From assembly GCF_019443965.1 (NCBI RefSeq), contig NZ_CP040814.1, positions 372,001 through 436,000 of the forward strand: a stretch of 64,000 bases of DNA, written 5' to 3'. Positions within the stretch are counted from its first letter, which is position 1; every line of letters starts with the position of its first letter. Shown here piece by piece: positions 48,509 to 56,729 of the stretch. Under the pieces are notes generated by a model. It did no database searches and was not told where the DNA came from. It was given only the letters and a program-made list of their open reading frames with translations. Source of the stretch: Salinibacterium sp. M195. GTDB taxonomy: Bacteria > Actinomycetota > Actinomycetes > Actinomycetales > Microbacteriaceae. The translations under genes were made by a program, and so were the position numbers.

Positions 48509-50472
48509 CGTCGCGTGCTCGTGCTCCCCTGGAATCCTTCGCCAATGGCAGCAGTGGCGCCCAGTGCGGGAGCGTCGCCATCAAAGCCCAACGATACGGT
48601 TTCGGTCACTCCGTCGCGCTCAATCTCCACACGCACTCCCCCGGCAGCGACGTCGTAGCGGATGGCCGCGGGTGCGGTGTCATCCCAGCGACGCGACTCG
48701 AGAACCGTCACGAAGCGTGCGCTCGTGGTCGGTTCGCTCAGTCGCTTGAGGGTGTGCTGCTTTTTGCTAATCGCCAAACTCGGCGTGGATGACGTGGGGT
48801 TGGCGTGCACGAACGTTTCGACGATTTCGCTGGTGGGGTTGTCGTCGAGCGCAGCGATCGGCATGACACCGTGACCGGCATCCGCTCGCCACCGCTTGTC
48901 GCTGATGGCAACGGGAGCATTGTCGGTTTGCAGCAGCCACGTCCAGGTGCGGGGCTGATCGGCGGCGAGGTCGTCGGCGATTACGAGGGTTCCGCCGGGC
49001 GTCATGACGAGGTGACGGCGCACGCGCGTGACGCCGAGCCCCCGGTCGTACATCGCCGAGGATTCGCTCACCGCGTGGGTCCAGCCGTCCTTCAGCGTTG
49101 TCGTCAGAATCTCGGCCGTGAACTCTTCGGCCAGCTCTTCGAACACGTGGTACCGGTCTTCGTTCACGAAGCCGTTGCCGTCAACGAGGATCGAGTTGTG
49201 GTGTTCAGTGAGCTTGCGCGACGAGTAGCCCTCGTCGATCGCAAGGAACGAGCCCTGACCCAAGAACACGAAGCTGCCGGAGTCGGGATGGTGGTGCCCC
49301 GCGTTCAGCGTGACCCAGCCGTTCTGCTCGCGCTGACGGTGCGACTGGTTCCACGCTTTGTGACCGCCGCCGGGTGAGGCCTTAAACGACACGAGTGCCG
49401 CCTGCTCATCCCACGAGGTGCGACCGACGACGAGACCGAGGTCTTCGAAGTACTTGCTCGGCGGGAGCGTTTCGGGGCCAGCTGCCTCGACACTGGGGTC
49501 AAACCACAGCAGCTCTTGGTACGCCTCGGGGCGAACGCCGGGCCGCACGCCACTCTCGTAGGCTTCGCGCCAATAGAACTCGGTAGACACCTTGTTGGCC
49601 AACCACTGCGCCTGCGGGATGCGGTACTCGGCAGCGAGCTTGTAATACAGGGCGACCGGATGCCCGCTGCGGCGGTCGTGGCAGTCACCGTGATCGACAA
49701 TCCGCTCCATGTCGGGAGCGGCCTGGTAGAGGCGGTACCAGAACGTCTCCTTCAAGTAGGTGCCGCGATTGAACCAGTCAATGCCTTCTTGGTCACGCAG
49801 CACGTCAAGGTAACTCGCGATCCACGGCACTCCGTAGCGCCAGTAGACGACGCCCTCGTTGTTGGAACCGTCGTCGGGAAGGGAGTCGAGAACTAGGGCA
49901 AAGTTGTCTTTCGCGCGCTCGGTCCAGGCCTTCGCTTCGGGGTACTTCTCTTGCAGGGCATACCCGGCGGTGGCGAGGCCGGCGTAGCAAATCCAGTTGT
50001 GGTTCTGCCAGTACGACGACGACCACCATCCGCCCTCTTTCTCCACCGCGAACTCGTACATGCGCTGGCCTTGAAGCAGCAACTTGTCTTCGAGCGCTTG
50101 CTTCTCTTCGGGGCGCAGGGCATCGCCCGCCCACGAATACGCGAGCGACAGCCCGTGAAGAATCCAGCCGGCATCGAGGTCGTGGTCGGGCAGGTTCGCC
50201 TTGCCCCAGTGCGGGAACGACAGCGGCGGCGCCAACCAGCGACGCAACTCTTCGAGGTAGGCCTCTTGCCCGGTCAACCGGTACGCAAGGGCAAGGTTTG
50301 CCGAACCCGGTCCGAAATAAGTGATGGATGCCAGCGGGTGTTCCTGCGGAAGTTCCACCCCCTTCGCGCGCTCACACTCCTCGAGCAGGCGACGGAATTG
50401 CGCGCTCAAGGCGCCGTCGAGGGCGCTCCGCAGCTCAGCTTCGCGGCTACCAATCAGCATGGGGGTGGTCAC
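48505..50472 (-). CDS. Heparinase II/III-like polysaccharide lyase (first of two)
   Basis: 655 residues. The N-terminal alpha/alpha-toroid contains WWSSSYWQNHNWICYAGLATAGYAL (the NHNW core of DUF4962/PL-type lyases), and SNNEGVVYWRYGVPW. The C-terminal heparinase II/III beta-sandwich has TLNAGHHHPDSGSFVFLGQGSFLAIDEGYSSRKLTEHHNSILVDG, with the conserved HHHPD and H-N-S-I. No signal peptide, so it acts inside the cell on imported oligosaccharides containing uronic acids. It overlaps the YesL gene (ATGA) and the second heparinase gene (GTGA). Substrate could be alginate, heparinoid or another uronan; not decided by sequence. Confidence 0.82.
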   Translation of the reverse strand: MTTPMLIGSREAELRSALDGALSAQFRRLLEECERAKGVELPQEHPLASITYFGPGSANLALAYRLTGQEAYLEELRRWLAPPLSFPHWGKANLPDHDLDAGWILHGLSLAYSWAGDALRPEEKQALEDKLLLQGQRMYEFAVEKEGGWWSSSYWQNHNWICYAGLATAGYALQEKYPEAKAWTERAKDNFALVLDSLPDDGSNNEGVVYWRYGVPWIASYLDVLRDQEGIDWFNRGTYLKETFWYRLYQAAPDMERIVDHGDCHDRRSGHPVALYYKLAAEYRIPQAQWLANKVSTEFYWREAYESGVRPGVRPEAYQELLWFDPSVEAAGPETLPPSKYFEDLGLVVGRTSWDEQAALVSFKASPGGGHKAWNQSHRQREQNGWVTLNAGHHHPDSGSFVFLGQGSFLAIDEGYSSRKLTEHHNSILVDGNGFVNEDRYHVFEELAEEFTAEILTTTLKDGWTHAVSESSAMYDRGLGVTRVRRHLVMTPGGTLVIADDLAADQPRTWTWLLQTDNAPVAISDKRWRADAGHGVMPIAALDDNPTSEIVETFVHANPTSSTPSLAISKKQHTLKRLSEPTTSARFVTVLESRRWDDTAPAAIRYDVAAGGVRVEIERDGVTETVSLGFDGDAPALGATAAIGEGFQGSTSTRR

Positions 50473-52325
50473 AGTGCTACCTCTATTCGGGAAGTGTCGT
50501 GGTCAGCGGCGGCGATCTCAATCACCACAGCGGTATCGGAAATATGGGTCTCAATGGAGTCGATGGTGGCGTCGGGGTCGAAGCTGTAGACGCTCACGAA
50601 GGTCGAGGCCGGGGCCGTCGTCACCCAATCGGCGATTTCTTGGAGCCGGCTCGGGTCGTCGGAGGGCCCGCGACCGGCGTGCAGGTCGAGCGTGCTTTCG
50701 CCGGAGGCCCAGTGCCAACCGTTCAGGGCCGGCTGGGTCTGCTGGGTCTGCTCGCCAGTTTTGGCGTGCGCGCCCGCGGGCGAACCAGTCGCTCCCGCAC
50801 CAGCACCCCAAGTCGAACGCCACGAGCTGCCGACAACTCTGACGCTGAAATCGACGGCAGGGCGAAGGCCAAGCGCAATCGTGTGCGGTTCGCCGTCATC
50901 ACACGTGACGTGCATGACATCCACGAGCAGTCCGTCATCGAGCTGCACGGTTCGGCTCAGTCGAATGCCCTCAATCGCGGTCGTGGTCACGGCCGTGACG
51001 CGAGAGGTCGCAGCATCCCACGCGGTGATCTCTGCGGTTGCTTCGACCTGATCGGAGCCATCAACGCTCACCGTCGGATGCGCCACGGTCCGCGCATAGT
51101 AGGAGTGGCGCAGCGCGTGCCCATACGGCGGAACCGCCGGAGCCGGCTGCCAACGCACGCCATCGCCATAGAGATAGAGCGCGAGCTTGTCGAAGTGACC
51201 GTGGGCTCCGCCGTGCGGTCCAGCATCGAGGATGCCGACCATGCGATTGCGTGAATCACGCAACACGACATACCCGGCATCCTCGAATGCTCGCGAACCG
51301 ACCACCACCGGCGCGCGGTCAAGCGGTGCTCCCACAAACCAGCCTTCGAGCATCCACTCGAGACCATCGTGGTCAGCACCCAGTCTTTCGACGACCCACG
51401 ACTGCACAGTCGTCAGGCCGGTATCGCTGAAAAACTGAGCACCCAGGGCGCAGATCTCCAACACTTCGCGGTGCATGGCGACCCGGTCGTAGGGTCCGTC
51501 GTGCAGCGCGGGCAAAAACCCATCAGGGGCCGCGATCGACACGAGCACGTCGATCATGCGGCGCAAAGTATCGGCAACTTCAGTCGCAACCTGCTGCGGG
51601 TCGAGCCCGCGCAAACCCAGAAGATAGGCCCGCAAAACGAACACGTGATAGTAAGTGGATGCCTCCCACTCCCAGCCGTCAGAACGCACGGCGAGCTGCA
51701 GGTGATCCACGATCGCGGTCTCGAAGTGTGCGGCAACAGGCTCGCCACCCAGCGACTCGCGGGCTAGCGCGATGAGGCGAGCTGCGGCATCCAGCCACGC
51801 GGTGTAGTTGCTGCGTTGATCGTTGCGGTCTTCAATAAGGATGCGGCGAGACTCGGCCAGCGTGTCAGCGAGCCCTTCGAGAGTGCGGCTGAGAGTCGCC
51901 GACTCCTGAAGTTCGGGAATCGCTCCGAGCGTGATGATCGCATCCGCGAAGCCGACGGCCCACTGCGCCTCAGAGAGTGCCTGGGCAAACAGCTTGCCGC
52001 GCAGCATCCATGATTCGCTGCGTTCGCTCCAGCCGCCGGCCGAAATCTGGTCGTACAGTGCGGCATAGTCGAGCACGAGCTCGACAGCACGCTCACGATC
52101 GGCGACCTCACCGTGCAGCGCGTACCGTCGCGCAGCAACCCGAGCGGCCCGAGCAAGGGCTTGATGTTCAAGCGCGAGCCAGGCGGCCTCGACTTTGTCA
52201 CCCGCGAGGCGACAGCCGTAGCTGCACAGAAACTCGTTGCCCTCGCGGACACCCAACTCGATGCCGTGGGTGGGGCAGACATAGTCATGCCACCACCCGC
52301 CCGGCTGCTGCGGAACAGAACTCAT
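50469..52325 (-). CDS. Heparinase II/III-like protein (second)
   Basis: 618 residues. The C-terminal half is a heparinase II/III-type domain: LDAGPHGGAHGHFDKLALYLYGDGVRWQPAP, with H-G-x-H-F-D typical for the active-site region, then RTVAHPTVSVDGSDQ. The N-terminal helical toroid has NYTAWLDAAARLIALA and DGWEWEASTYYHVFVLRAYLLG. A CPTHG...CSYGC pair of Cys near the N-terminus could bind a metal. No signal peptide. A GTGA overlap joins it to the 655-residue paralogue; the two may act on different parts of the same glycan. Confidence 0.82.
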   Translation of the reverse strand: MSSVPQQPGGWWHDYVCPTHGIELGVREGNEFLCSYGCRLAGDKVEAAWLALEHQALARAARVAARRYALHGEVADRERAVELVLDYAALYDQISAGGWSERSESWMLRGKLFAQALSEAQWAVGFADAIITLGAIPELQESATLSRTLEGLADTLAESRRILIEDRNDQRSNYTAWLDAAARLIALARESLGGEPVAAHFETAIVDHLQLAVRSDGWEWEASTYYHVFVLRAYLLGLRGLDPQQVATEVADTLRRMIDVLVSIAAPDGFLPALHDGPYDRVAMHREVLEICALGAQFFSDTGLTTVQSWVVERLGADHDGLEWMLEGWFVGAPLDRAPVVVGSRAFEDAGYVVLRDSRNRMVGILDAGPHGGAHGHFDKLALYLYGDGVRWQPAPAVPPYGHALRHSYYARTVAHPTVSVDGSDQVEATAEITAWDAATSRVTAVTTTAIEGIRLSRTVQLDDGLLVDVMHVTCDDGEPHTIALGLRPAVDFSVRVVGSSWRSTWGAGAGATGSPAGAHAKTGEQTQQTQPALNGWHWASGESTLDLHAGRGPSDDPSRLQEIADWVTTAPASTFVSVYSFDPDATIDSIETHISDTAVVIEIAAADHDTSRIEVAL

Positions 52326-53086
52326 CGGAAGTTGAGTCCTCCGTTGATGTCAACAACTTGGCCCGTGACATACGACGAAAGGTCGGATGCCAAGAACAGA
52401 GCAACGTCAGCAACGTCGCCAGCGGTGCCTGCACGACCGAGCGGGATGCCCGCCACAATGTTCTTCTGAGCCTCGCTCGGTGTGAACGTTTCGTGGAACG
52501 ATGTCTCGCCAATGAAGCCCGGCGCAACAGCGTTCACCGTGATCTTCTTGCCGGCGATTTCCTTTGCGAGAGCACGCGTGAAACCAACGACGGCAGCCTT
52601 CGATGTCGCGTAGACAACCGATCCAGCACCGCCACCGTTTTCGGCAGCGAGTGACGCCATCGTGATGATGCGGCCGTGCTCTGACTCCGCCAGCGCGGGG
52701 AGTGCCTGGCGAGTCGTGAAGAAGGTGCTCGCAATGTTCACATCCATGACCTCGTTCCAGCGCTCATCCGTGGTCTCCATGATCGTGGCGCGGCCCACCA
52801 AGTGACCGGCATTGTTGACGAGGATGTCGAGGCCACCAAGGAACTCGACGGCGGCATCCACCAGCTTCGTTGCCTGCGCCGAGTCGGTGAGATCAGCCTG
52901 TACCGCGAGCGCACGATGCCCGCCCGCTTCGATCTCTTCCTTTACCGCGGTGGCTCCCGCTTCACTGTTGGCGTAGTGCACCACTACGTCAGCTCCTGCC
53001 GCCGCCAGTGCTTTCGCGATGGCCGCGCCGATTCCAGCTCCTGCGCCTGTTACGAGTGCGCGTCGTCCGGTGAGGTCAATGCTCAT
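52322..53086 (-). CDS. Short-chain dehydrogenase/reductase
   Basis: 254 residues, classical SDR. Cofactor motif GAGAGIGAA near residues 14-22, NNAG, catalytic Ser in ITMASLAAENGGG and YxxxK in VVYATSKAAVV. FabG-like. In a lyase/uronate operon the likely role is reduction of 4-deoxy-L-erythro-5-hexoseulose uronate to 2-keto-3-deoxygluconate, but a glycan ketone or general reductase is possible. ATGA overlap with the second heparinase gene. It follows the permease genes by 93 bp. Confidence 0.88.
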   Translation of the reverse strand: MSIDLTGRRALVTGAGAGIGAAIAKALAAAGADVVVHYANSEAGATAVKEEIEAGGHRALAVQADLTDSAQATKLVDAAVEFLGGLDILVNNAGHLVGRATIMETTDERWNEVMDVNIASTFFTTRQALPALAESEHGRIITMASLAAENGGGAGSVVYATSKAAVVGFTRALAKEIAGKKITVNAVAPGFIGETSFHETFTPSEAQKNIVAGIPLGRAGTAGDVADVALFLASDLSSYVTGQVVDINGGLNFR

Positions 53087-53179
53087 GTCTGTTTACCGTG
53101 CCTATCTATTGGGTGAGTGTTGGTTAGTCGAAGGTCCGTGCGGCGCCGCCAGTCGTTCGGGGTGGCTACCTGCTGTGCG

Positions 53180-54115
53180 TTACTTGATTCCGGCGTTGGT
53201 GAAGCCCTGAATGAAGTACTTCTGGGCGAAGATGAACAGCACCACCATCGGTACGGTCGCCATCGTGGTTCCGGCCATCAGGTACTGCCACTGGGTGTTG
53301 TCGAGCTGCTGGAATACCGCGAGCCCGACCTGAATCACGCGCAGGTCGCTACTGGTCGTCACGAGCAGTGGCCAGAGGAAGTTGTTCCAACTCTCCTGGA
53401 AGGTCAGCAGCCCGACGGTCGCAATGGCCGGCTTAATCAGCGGCGTATAGATCTGCGAGAAGATGCGGAACTCGCCTAGGCCGTCAATTCGCGCCGCCTC
53501 CTCGAGATCCTTCGGCAGCGACAAATAGAACTGACGGAATAGGAAGATCGCGGATGCGCTCAGCCCACCAGGAATGATCAGAGCCCACCAAGTGTCCAAC
53601 CAGCCACTACCGCCCTGGCCGAGAATGTCGTTGCCACCGAAGAGGGGCATGAACTTCACGAGGAGGAACTGCGGAACGATCTTCGTGTAGGTGGGGATCA
53701 TCAGCATCGCGATAAAAGCGAGGAAGATCGCCTCCCGCCCCTTGAAGTAAATACGGGCCAACGCATACCCCGCCATCGAACCCAACACGACAGTGATGAA
53801 AGTGTGAGTGGTGGCGATGACAAAGCTGTTGCGAAAGTACAGGCCGAACGGCGCAGCATCCAGAGTCGCCGCATAGTTGCTGAACATCCACTCTTGCGGA
53901 AAGAACGTCGGCGGAAACTGTGCCAGCTCGGCCGGCGACTTGAGGCTCGTGAGCACCATCCACAGGAACGGCACCAGCATCGTGATCGAGCCAAGAGTGA
54001 GCGCCACGTTGATGAGCGCCGCTTGCCGCCCCTTCGCATGATGGAACCACCTCTTGCGGGGAACAACCGTGATCTCTTCGCTAATCGCGAGGGCCTTGAT
54101 AGTAGGGAGAGTCAT
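53180..54115 (-). CDS. Carbohydrate ABC transporter permease (MalG-like)
   Basis: 311 residues with six membrane helices. EAA loop: LPKDLEEAARIDGLGEFRIFSQIYTPLIKPA, the contact to the ATPase. Typical MalG C-terminal segment VGLLTFQESWNNFLWPLLVTTSSDLR and FAQKYFIQGFTNAGIK. The ATG at 54115 shares bases with the stop of the upstream permease (TAGTGATG) and has GAGG before it; a GTG at 54118 is the alternative. It pairs with the MalF-like permease and the binding protein; the ATPase is not in the window and is probably a shared MsmK-type protein. Confidence 0.9.
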   Translation of the reverse strand: MTLPTIKALAISEEITVVPRKRWFHHAKGRQAALINVALTLGSITMLVPFLWMVLTSLKSPAELAQFPPTFFPQEWMFSNYAATLDAAPFGLYFRNSFVIATTHTFITVVLGSMAGYALARIYFKGREAIFLAFIAMLMIPTYTKIVPQFLLVKFMPLFGGNDILGQGGSGWLDTWWALIIPGGLSASAIFLFRQFYLSLPKDLEEAARIDGLGEFRIFSQIYTPLIKPAIATVGLLTFQESWNNFLWPLLVTTSSDLRVIQVGLAVFQQLDNTQWQYLMAGTTMATVPMVVLFIFAQKYFIQGFTNAGIK

Positions 54116-54117
54116 CA

Positions 54118-55077
54118 CTAGTCCTCTTCTTTGGTGACGCGACGGCTAATGAGAGTGACAAAGAGGAGGAAGGCGAAGAGAACAACCGACTGAGCGGATG
54201 CCATTCCCATCCGGAATTCCTGGAACGCCGAGCGATAGACCTCGTAGGTCATCATCGTCGTGGCGTTGGCCGGCCCACCGTCGGTGAGCACGTAGATCTG
54301 GTCGAACACTTGGAAGGCGCCGATGATCGAGATGATGAAGACAAAGAAGGTGGCCGGCTTGAGCATCGGAACGGTGATGCTGAAGAATTTGCGAATTGAG
54401 GATGCTCCGTCGAGCGATGCCGCCTCGTAGAGAGATTCGTCGATGTTCTGCAGGGCCGCGATGTAGATGAGCATCTTGATACCAATGCCCTGCCACGCAC
54501 CGACCAAAATCACTGCCGGTAGCGCCCACTTGGGGTCAACGAGCCATGCCTGACCGGGGAGCCCGATCGTTTCGAGCATGGCATTCAGCAGACCGTACTG
54601 CGGGTTGAAGATCCACAACCAGACCATCGCGATGGCGACAGTGGCCGTGACCTGCGGAAGGAAGAACGCGGTGCGGTAGAACTTTTGTAGCTTGAGGCCC
54701 TGGTTGAGAAGCACGGCCACGACAACAGCGACGGCCATCGATACGGGCACTGTCCAGAACGTGTACCAAATCGTGTTGCCGATGGACTGCATGAAGACGG
54801 CGTCGTTGAACATTTCGACGTAGTTGTCGAACCAGATCCATTTCGGAGCCGCGAAGATTCCGTAGTCAGTAAATGAGAGGTAGAAGGTCGCGATGACGGG
54901 GATCAACGTCCACAGCCCCACGTGGATCACGGATGGCGTGATCATGAGCCAGCCAGCGCGGCGGCGCTTCTTCTCCGCGGTACTGATGCGCTTGCGTTTC
55001 TTCGGTGCGGTTGATGGGGAAACCTGCTTCGCTGCCGCTTTCGCGCCGCGAGTGGGGTGTCGCTCTGTAGTGGTCAT
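54118..55077 (-). CDS. Sugar ABC transporter permease (MalF-like)
   Basis: 319 residues with six membrane helices after a Lys/Arg-rich cytosolic N-terminus (KKRKRISTAEKKRRRAGW). EAA loop: DESLYEAASLDGASSIRKFFSITVPMLKP. The C-terminal GGPANATTMMTYEVYRSAF is the usual sugar-permease region. The start at 55077 (MTTTERHPTRG) has GAGG upstream; a longer frame to 55131 runs through the intergenic hairpin. It precedes the MalG-like gene and follows the solute-binding-protein gene after a strong hairpin. Confidence 0.9.
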   Translation of the reverse strand: MTTTERHPTRGAKAAAKQVSPSTAPKKRKRISTAEKKRRRAGWLMITPSVIHVGLWTLIPVIATFYLSFTDYGIFAAPKWIWFDNYVEMFNDAVFMQSIGNTIWYTFWTVPVSMAVAVVVAVLLNQGLKLQKFYRTAFFLPQVTATVAIAMVWLWIFNPQYGLLNAMLETIGLPGQAWLVDPKWALPAVILVGAWQGIGIKMLIYIAALQNIDESLYEAASLDGASSIRKFFSITVPMLKPATFFVFIISIIGAFQVFDQIYVLTDGGPANATTMMTYEVYRSAFQEFRMGMASAQSVVLFAFLLFVTLISRRVTKEED

Positions 55078-55109
55078 CACGCCCTCGTGTGGTTGAAGTC
55101 TGGGGAGGT

Positions 55110-55140
55110 AGCGCCCGGGTGCGTTCGGCACCCGAGCGCT
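55110..55140 (-). promoter_or_regulatory. 13-bp hairpin between binding-protein and permease genes
   Basis: Arms AGCGCCCGGGTGC (55110-55122) and GCACCCGAGCGCT (55128-55140), 5-nt loop; in the minus-strand RNA it pairs fully with one G-U. It follows the binding-protein stop by 11 nt with no U-tract, fitting an mRNA-stabilising or partial-termination element. Confidence 0.7.
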
Positions 55141-55151
55141 AGGGGAAGGAA

Positions 55152-56450
55152 CTAGCGGTCTATTGCTGTCTGAACGAGAGCAGCGAGATCGTCAAGCGCT
55201 TCCTGCGGAGTTTTCTGTCCGAGCAGAGCACCCTGAACTGCGGGGGCAAAGTCGCCACGCACTTCAAGCCACTGCGACGGGCCGCCCTCGCGCTGGGCGA
55301 CATCCAAGTTCTCCATGGCGAACTGCACGAAGCGGTTCGACTGCACGTAATCAGAGTCGAGCAGTTCGGTGAGAGCTGGCACGTTGCCACGCTGTTCGTT
55401 AGCCGCGAGGGCTGCGTCAGGGCTCGAGAGGAATTCGAGGAGCGCACGGGCAGCCTGCGGGTTCTTCGAGTTGTTGGCAACCGTCGCCAAGGTTCCGCCA
55501 AAGAACATGCCGGAGGATTCCCCCTGAATAACGAACGGTTCGAGGTTGTCGAGAACCGTGGGGTCAGCTTCCATGGCCTGAGTCCACAGGTTGTTGTGAG
55601 CGATTCCCATTGCGGCCCGACCGTTAATGAGCGGGTTCACAATGTCGTCAGTCGAGGTAAAGCCGATGTCTTCGACCTTGTACTTGTTCACCATGTCGGC
55701 CATGAGACCAAGAGCGGCAACACCTTCGTCGCTATTGAAGGCGGGGGCGGTGGCATCCTCGTTGAAGAGCTCGCCGCCGGCCGAGAAGAGCATCGTCTCG
55801 AACGCCTGGCGGGCATCCAGCGACATCATGTCGAAGCCGGCACGTTCGAGCGAACCGTTGCCGGAGCGCACTGTCGTCGCCTCGGCGATCTCGATGAGCT
55901 CTTCCCAGGATGAGGGCGGGCTGTCGTAGCCAGCTTCTTTCAGGATGTCCATGCGAGCGACTCCGAAGCGGGTGTCGAGCATGATCGGCACGGCGTACAC
56001 GTTGCCATCCCACATGCCAGCTTCGACAATCTCGGCGGTGTAACTCTCCTTGAGTGTGTCTTCGCTCAGGCCGAGTTCGCCGAGGTCAGCAAGGACGCCC
56101 TTGTCGGCGAACGCTTCGATCCAGCCGACGCCCATGAGCATAACGTCGGGAACGAGACCCGAGACAACTGCTGTGGTGAGCTTCTCGTTGAGGTTGCCGT
56201 ACGTCGTGTAATCGACGTTCACCGTAACGTTCGGATACTCCTCATAGAACTGAGGAAGAAGTTCGTCTTCGAGAAGGTCTTGCCCGGGGCTTCCTTCAAA
56301 GATGGGGGTGAGGAGGCTGATCTCGCCCGATACCTCATCGGGGTTCAGATTGGTGTCTGCTTCGCCGGTAGTACAGGCGGCGATACCGAGACCCAACAGG
56401 GCTACCATCGCGACCGATGCTGTGCGGCGGATTTGTGACTTCACTTCCAT
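55152..56450 (-). CDS. Extracellular sugar-binding lipoprotein of an ABC transporter
   Basis: 432 residues. Signal peptide with lipobox SVAMVALLGLGIAACTTGEAD (lipidated Cys near residue 26). The mature part is a type I-fold solute-binding protein: ISLLTPIFEGSPGQDLLEDELLPQFYEEYPNVTVNVDYTTYGNLNEKLTTAVVSG, a central GNVYAVPIMLDTRFGVARMDIL and a C-terminal LEFLSSPDAALAANEQRGNVPAL. It binds an oligosaccharide outside the cell and passes it to the two permeases. First gene of the LacI-controlled operon; GAGAGGA precedes the ATG. Highest expression is expected because of the hairpin after it. Confidence 0.92.
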   Translation of the reverse strand: MEVKSQIRRTASVAMVALLGLGIAACTTGEADTNLNPDEVSGEISLLTPIFEGSPGQDLLEDELLPQFYEEYPNVTVNVDYTTYGNLNEKLTTAVVSGLVPDVMLMGVGWIEAFADKGVLADLGELGLSEDTLKESYTAEIVEAGMWDGNVYAVPIMLDTRFGVARMDILKEAGYDSPPSSWEELIEIAEATTVRSGNGSLERAGFDMMSLDARQAFETMLFSAGGELFNEDATAPAFNSDEGVAALGLMADMVNKYKVEDIGFTSTDDIVNPLINGRAAMGIAHNNLWTQAMEADPTVLDNLEPFVIQGESSGMFFGGTLATVANNSKNPQAARALLEFLSSPDAALAANEQRGNVPALTELLDSDYVQSNRFVQFAMENLDVAQREGGPSQWLEVRGDFAPAVQGALLGQKTPQEALDDLAALVQTAIDR

Positions 56451-56563
56451 GTGCGTGTCCTCTCAAGCTGAGATTGAACGACGGCTCCAGTGCCTTCGTT
56501 CCGCGACGTCGTCGTCGGCTCATTCGATTCCTTACCGATTTCCTAGGGGGGTGGTGAAATCGG

Positions 56564-56572
56564 TGTAACGAT
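56564..56572. promoter_or_regulatory. LacI-type operator at the binding-protein promoter (box A)
   Basis: TGTAACGAT, inside the longer TGTAACGATGCA, which fits the LacI-family pattern TGNAANCGNTTNCA loosely (CG centre). It covers the predicted transcription start of the minus-strand operon. The same 10-mer GTGTAACGAT occurs inverted at box B. Confidence 0.6.
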
Positions 56573-56578
56573 GCACTG

Positions 56579-56608
56579 ACCATAGACGAGTCGTTCTCCG
56601 CGAGTCAA
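56579..56608 (-). promoter_or_regulatory. Sigma-70-type promoter of the polysaccharide operon
   Basis: Minus strand: TTGACT (56603-56608), 18-bp spacer, TATGGT (56579-56584). A start near 56572 puts box A at +1, and leaves a leader of about 120 nt that contains an 8-bp inverted repeat (56535-56542 with 56556-56563). Confidence 0.6.
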
Positions 56609-56658
56609 GAGGATTCCGAGAAAATTTCTTCGCTTCCAGCAAACGGCTGCACTCTGGC

Positions 56659-56686
56659 TTGCTCAGAATCAATAAATCGTTACACT
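56659..56686 (+). promoter_or_regulatory. Promoter of the lacI gene
   Basis: TTGCTC (56659-56664), 16-bp spacer, TACACT (56681-56686). The -10 overlaps box B, so LacI probably represses itself. Confidence 0.5.
56676..56684. promoter_or_regulatory. LacI-type operator at the lacI promoter (box B)
   Basis: ATCGTTACA, the reverse complement of box A TGTAACGAT, 112 bp away. The two inverted half-sites could allow a looped or paired repressor. Confidence 0.55.
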
Positions 56687-56729
56687 AAAACAACGGTCAT
56701 CAGGATCGTCGTCAACTGAAGGAGGTCAC

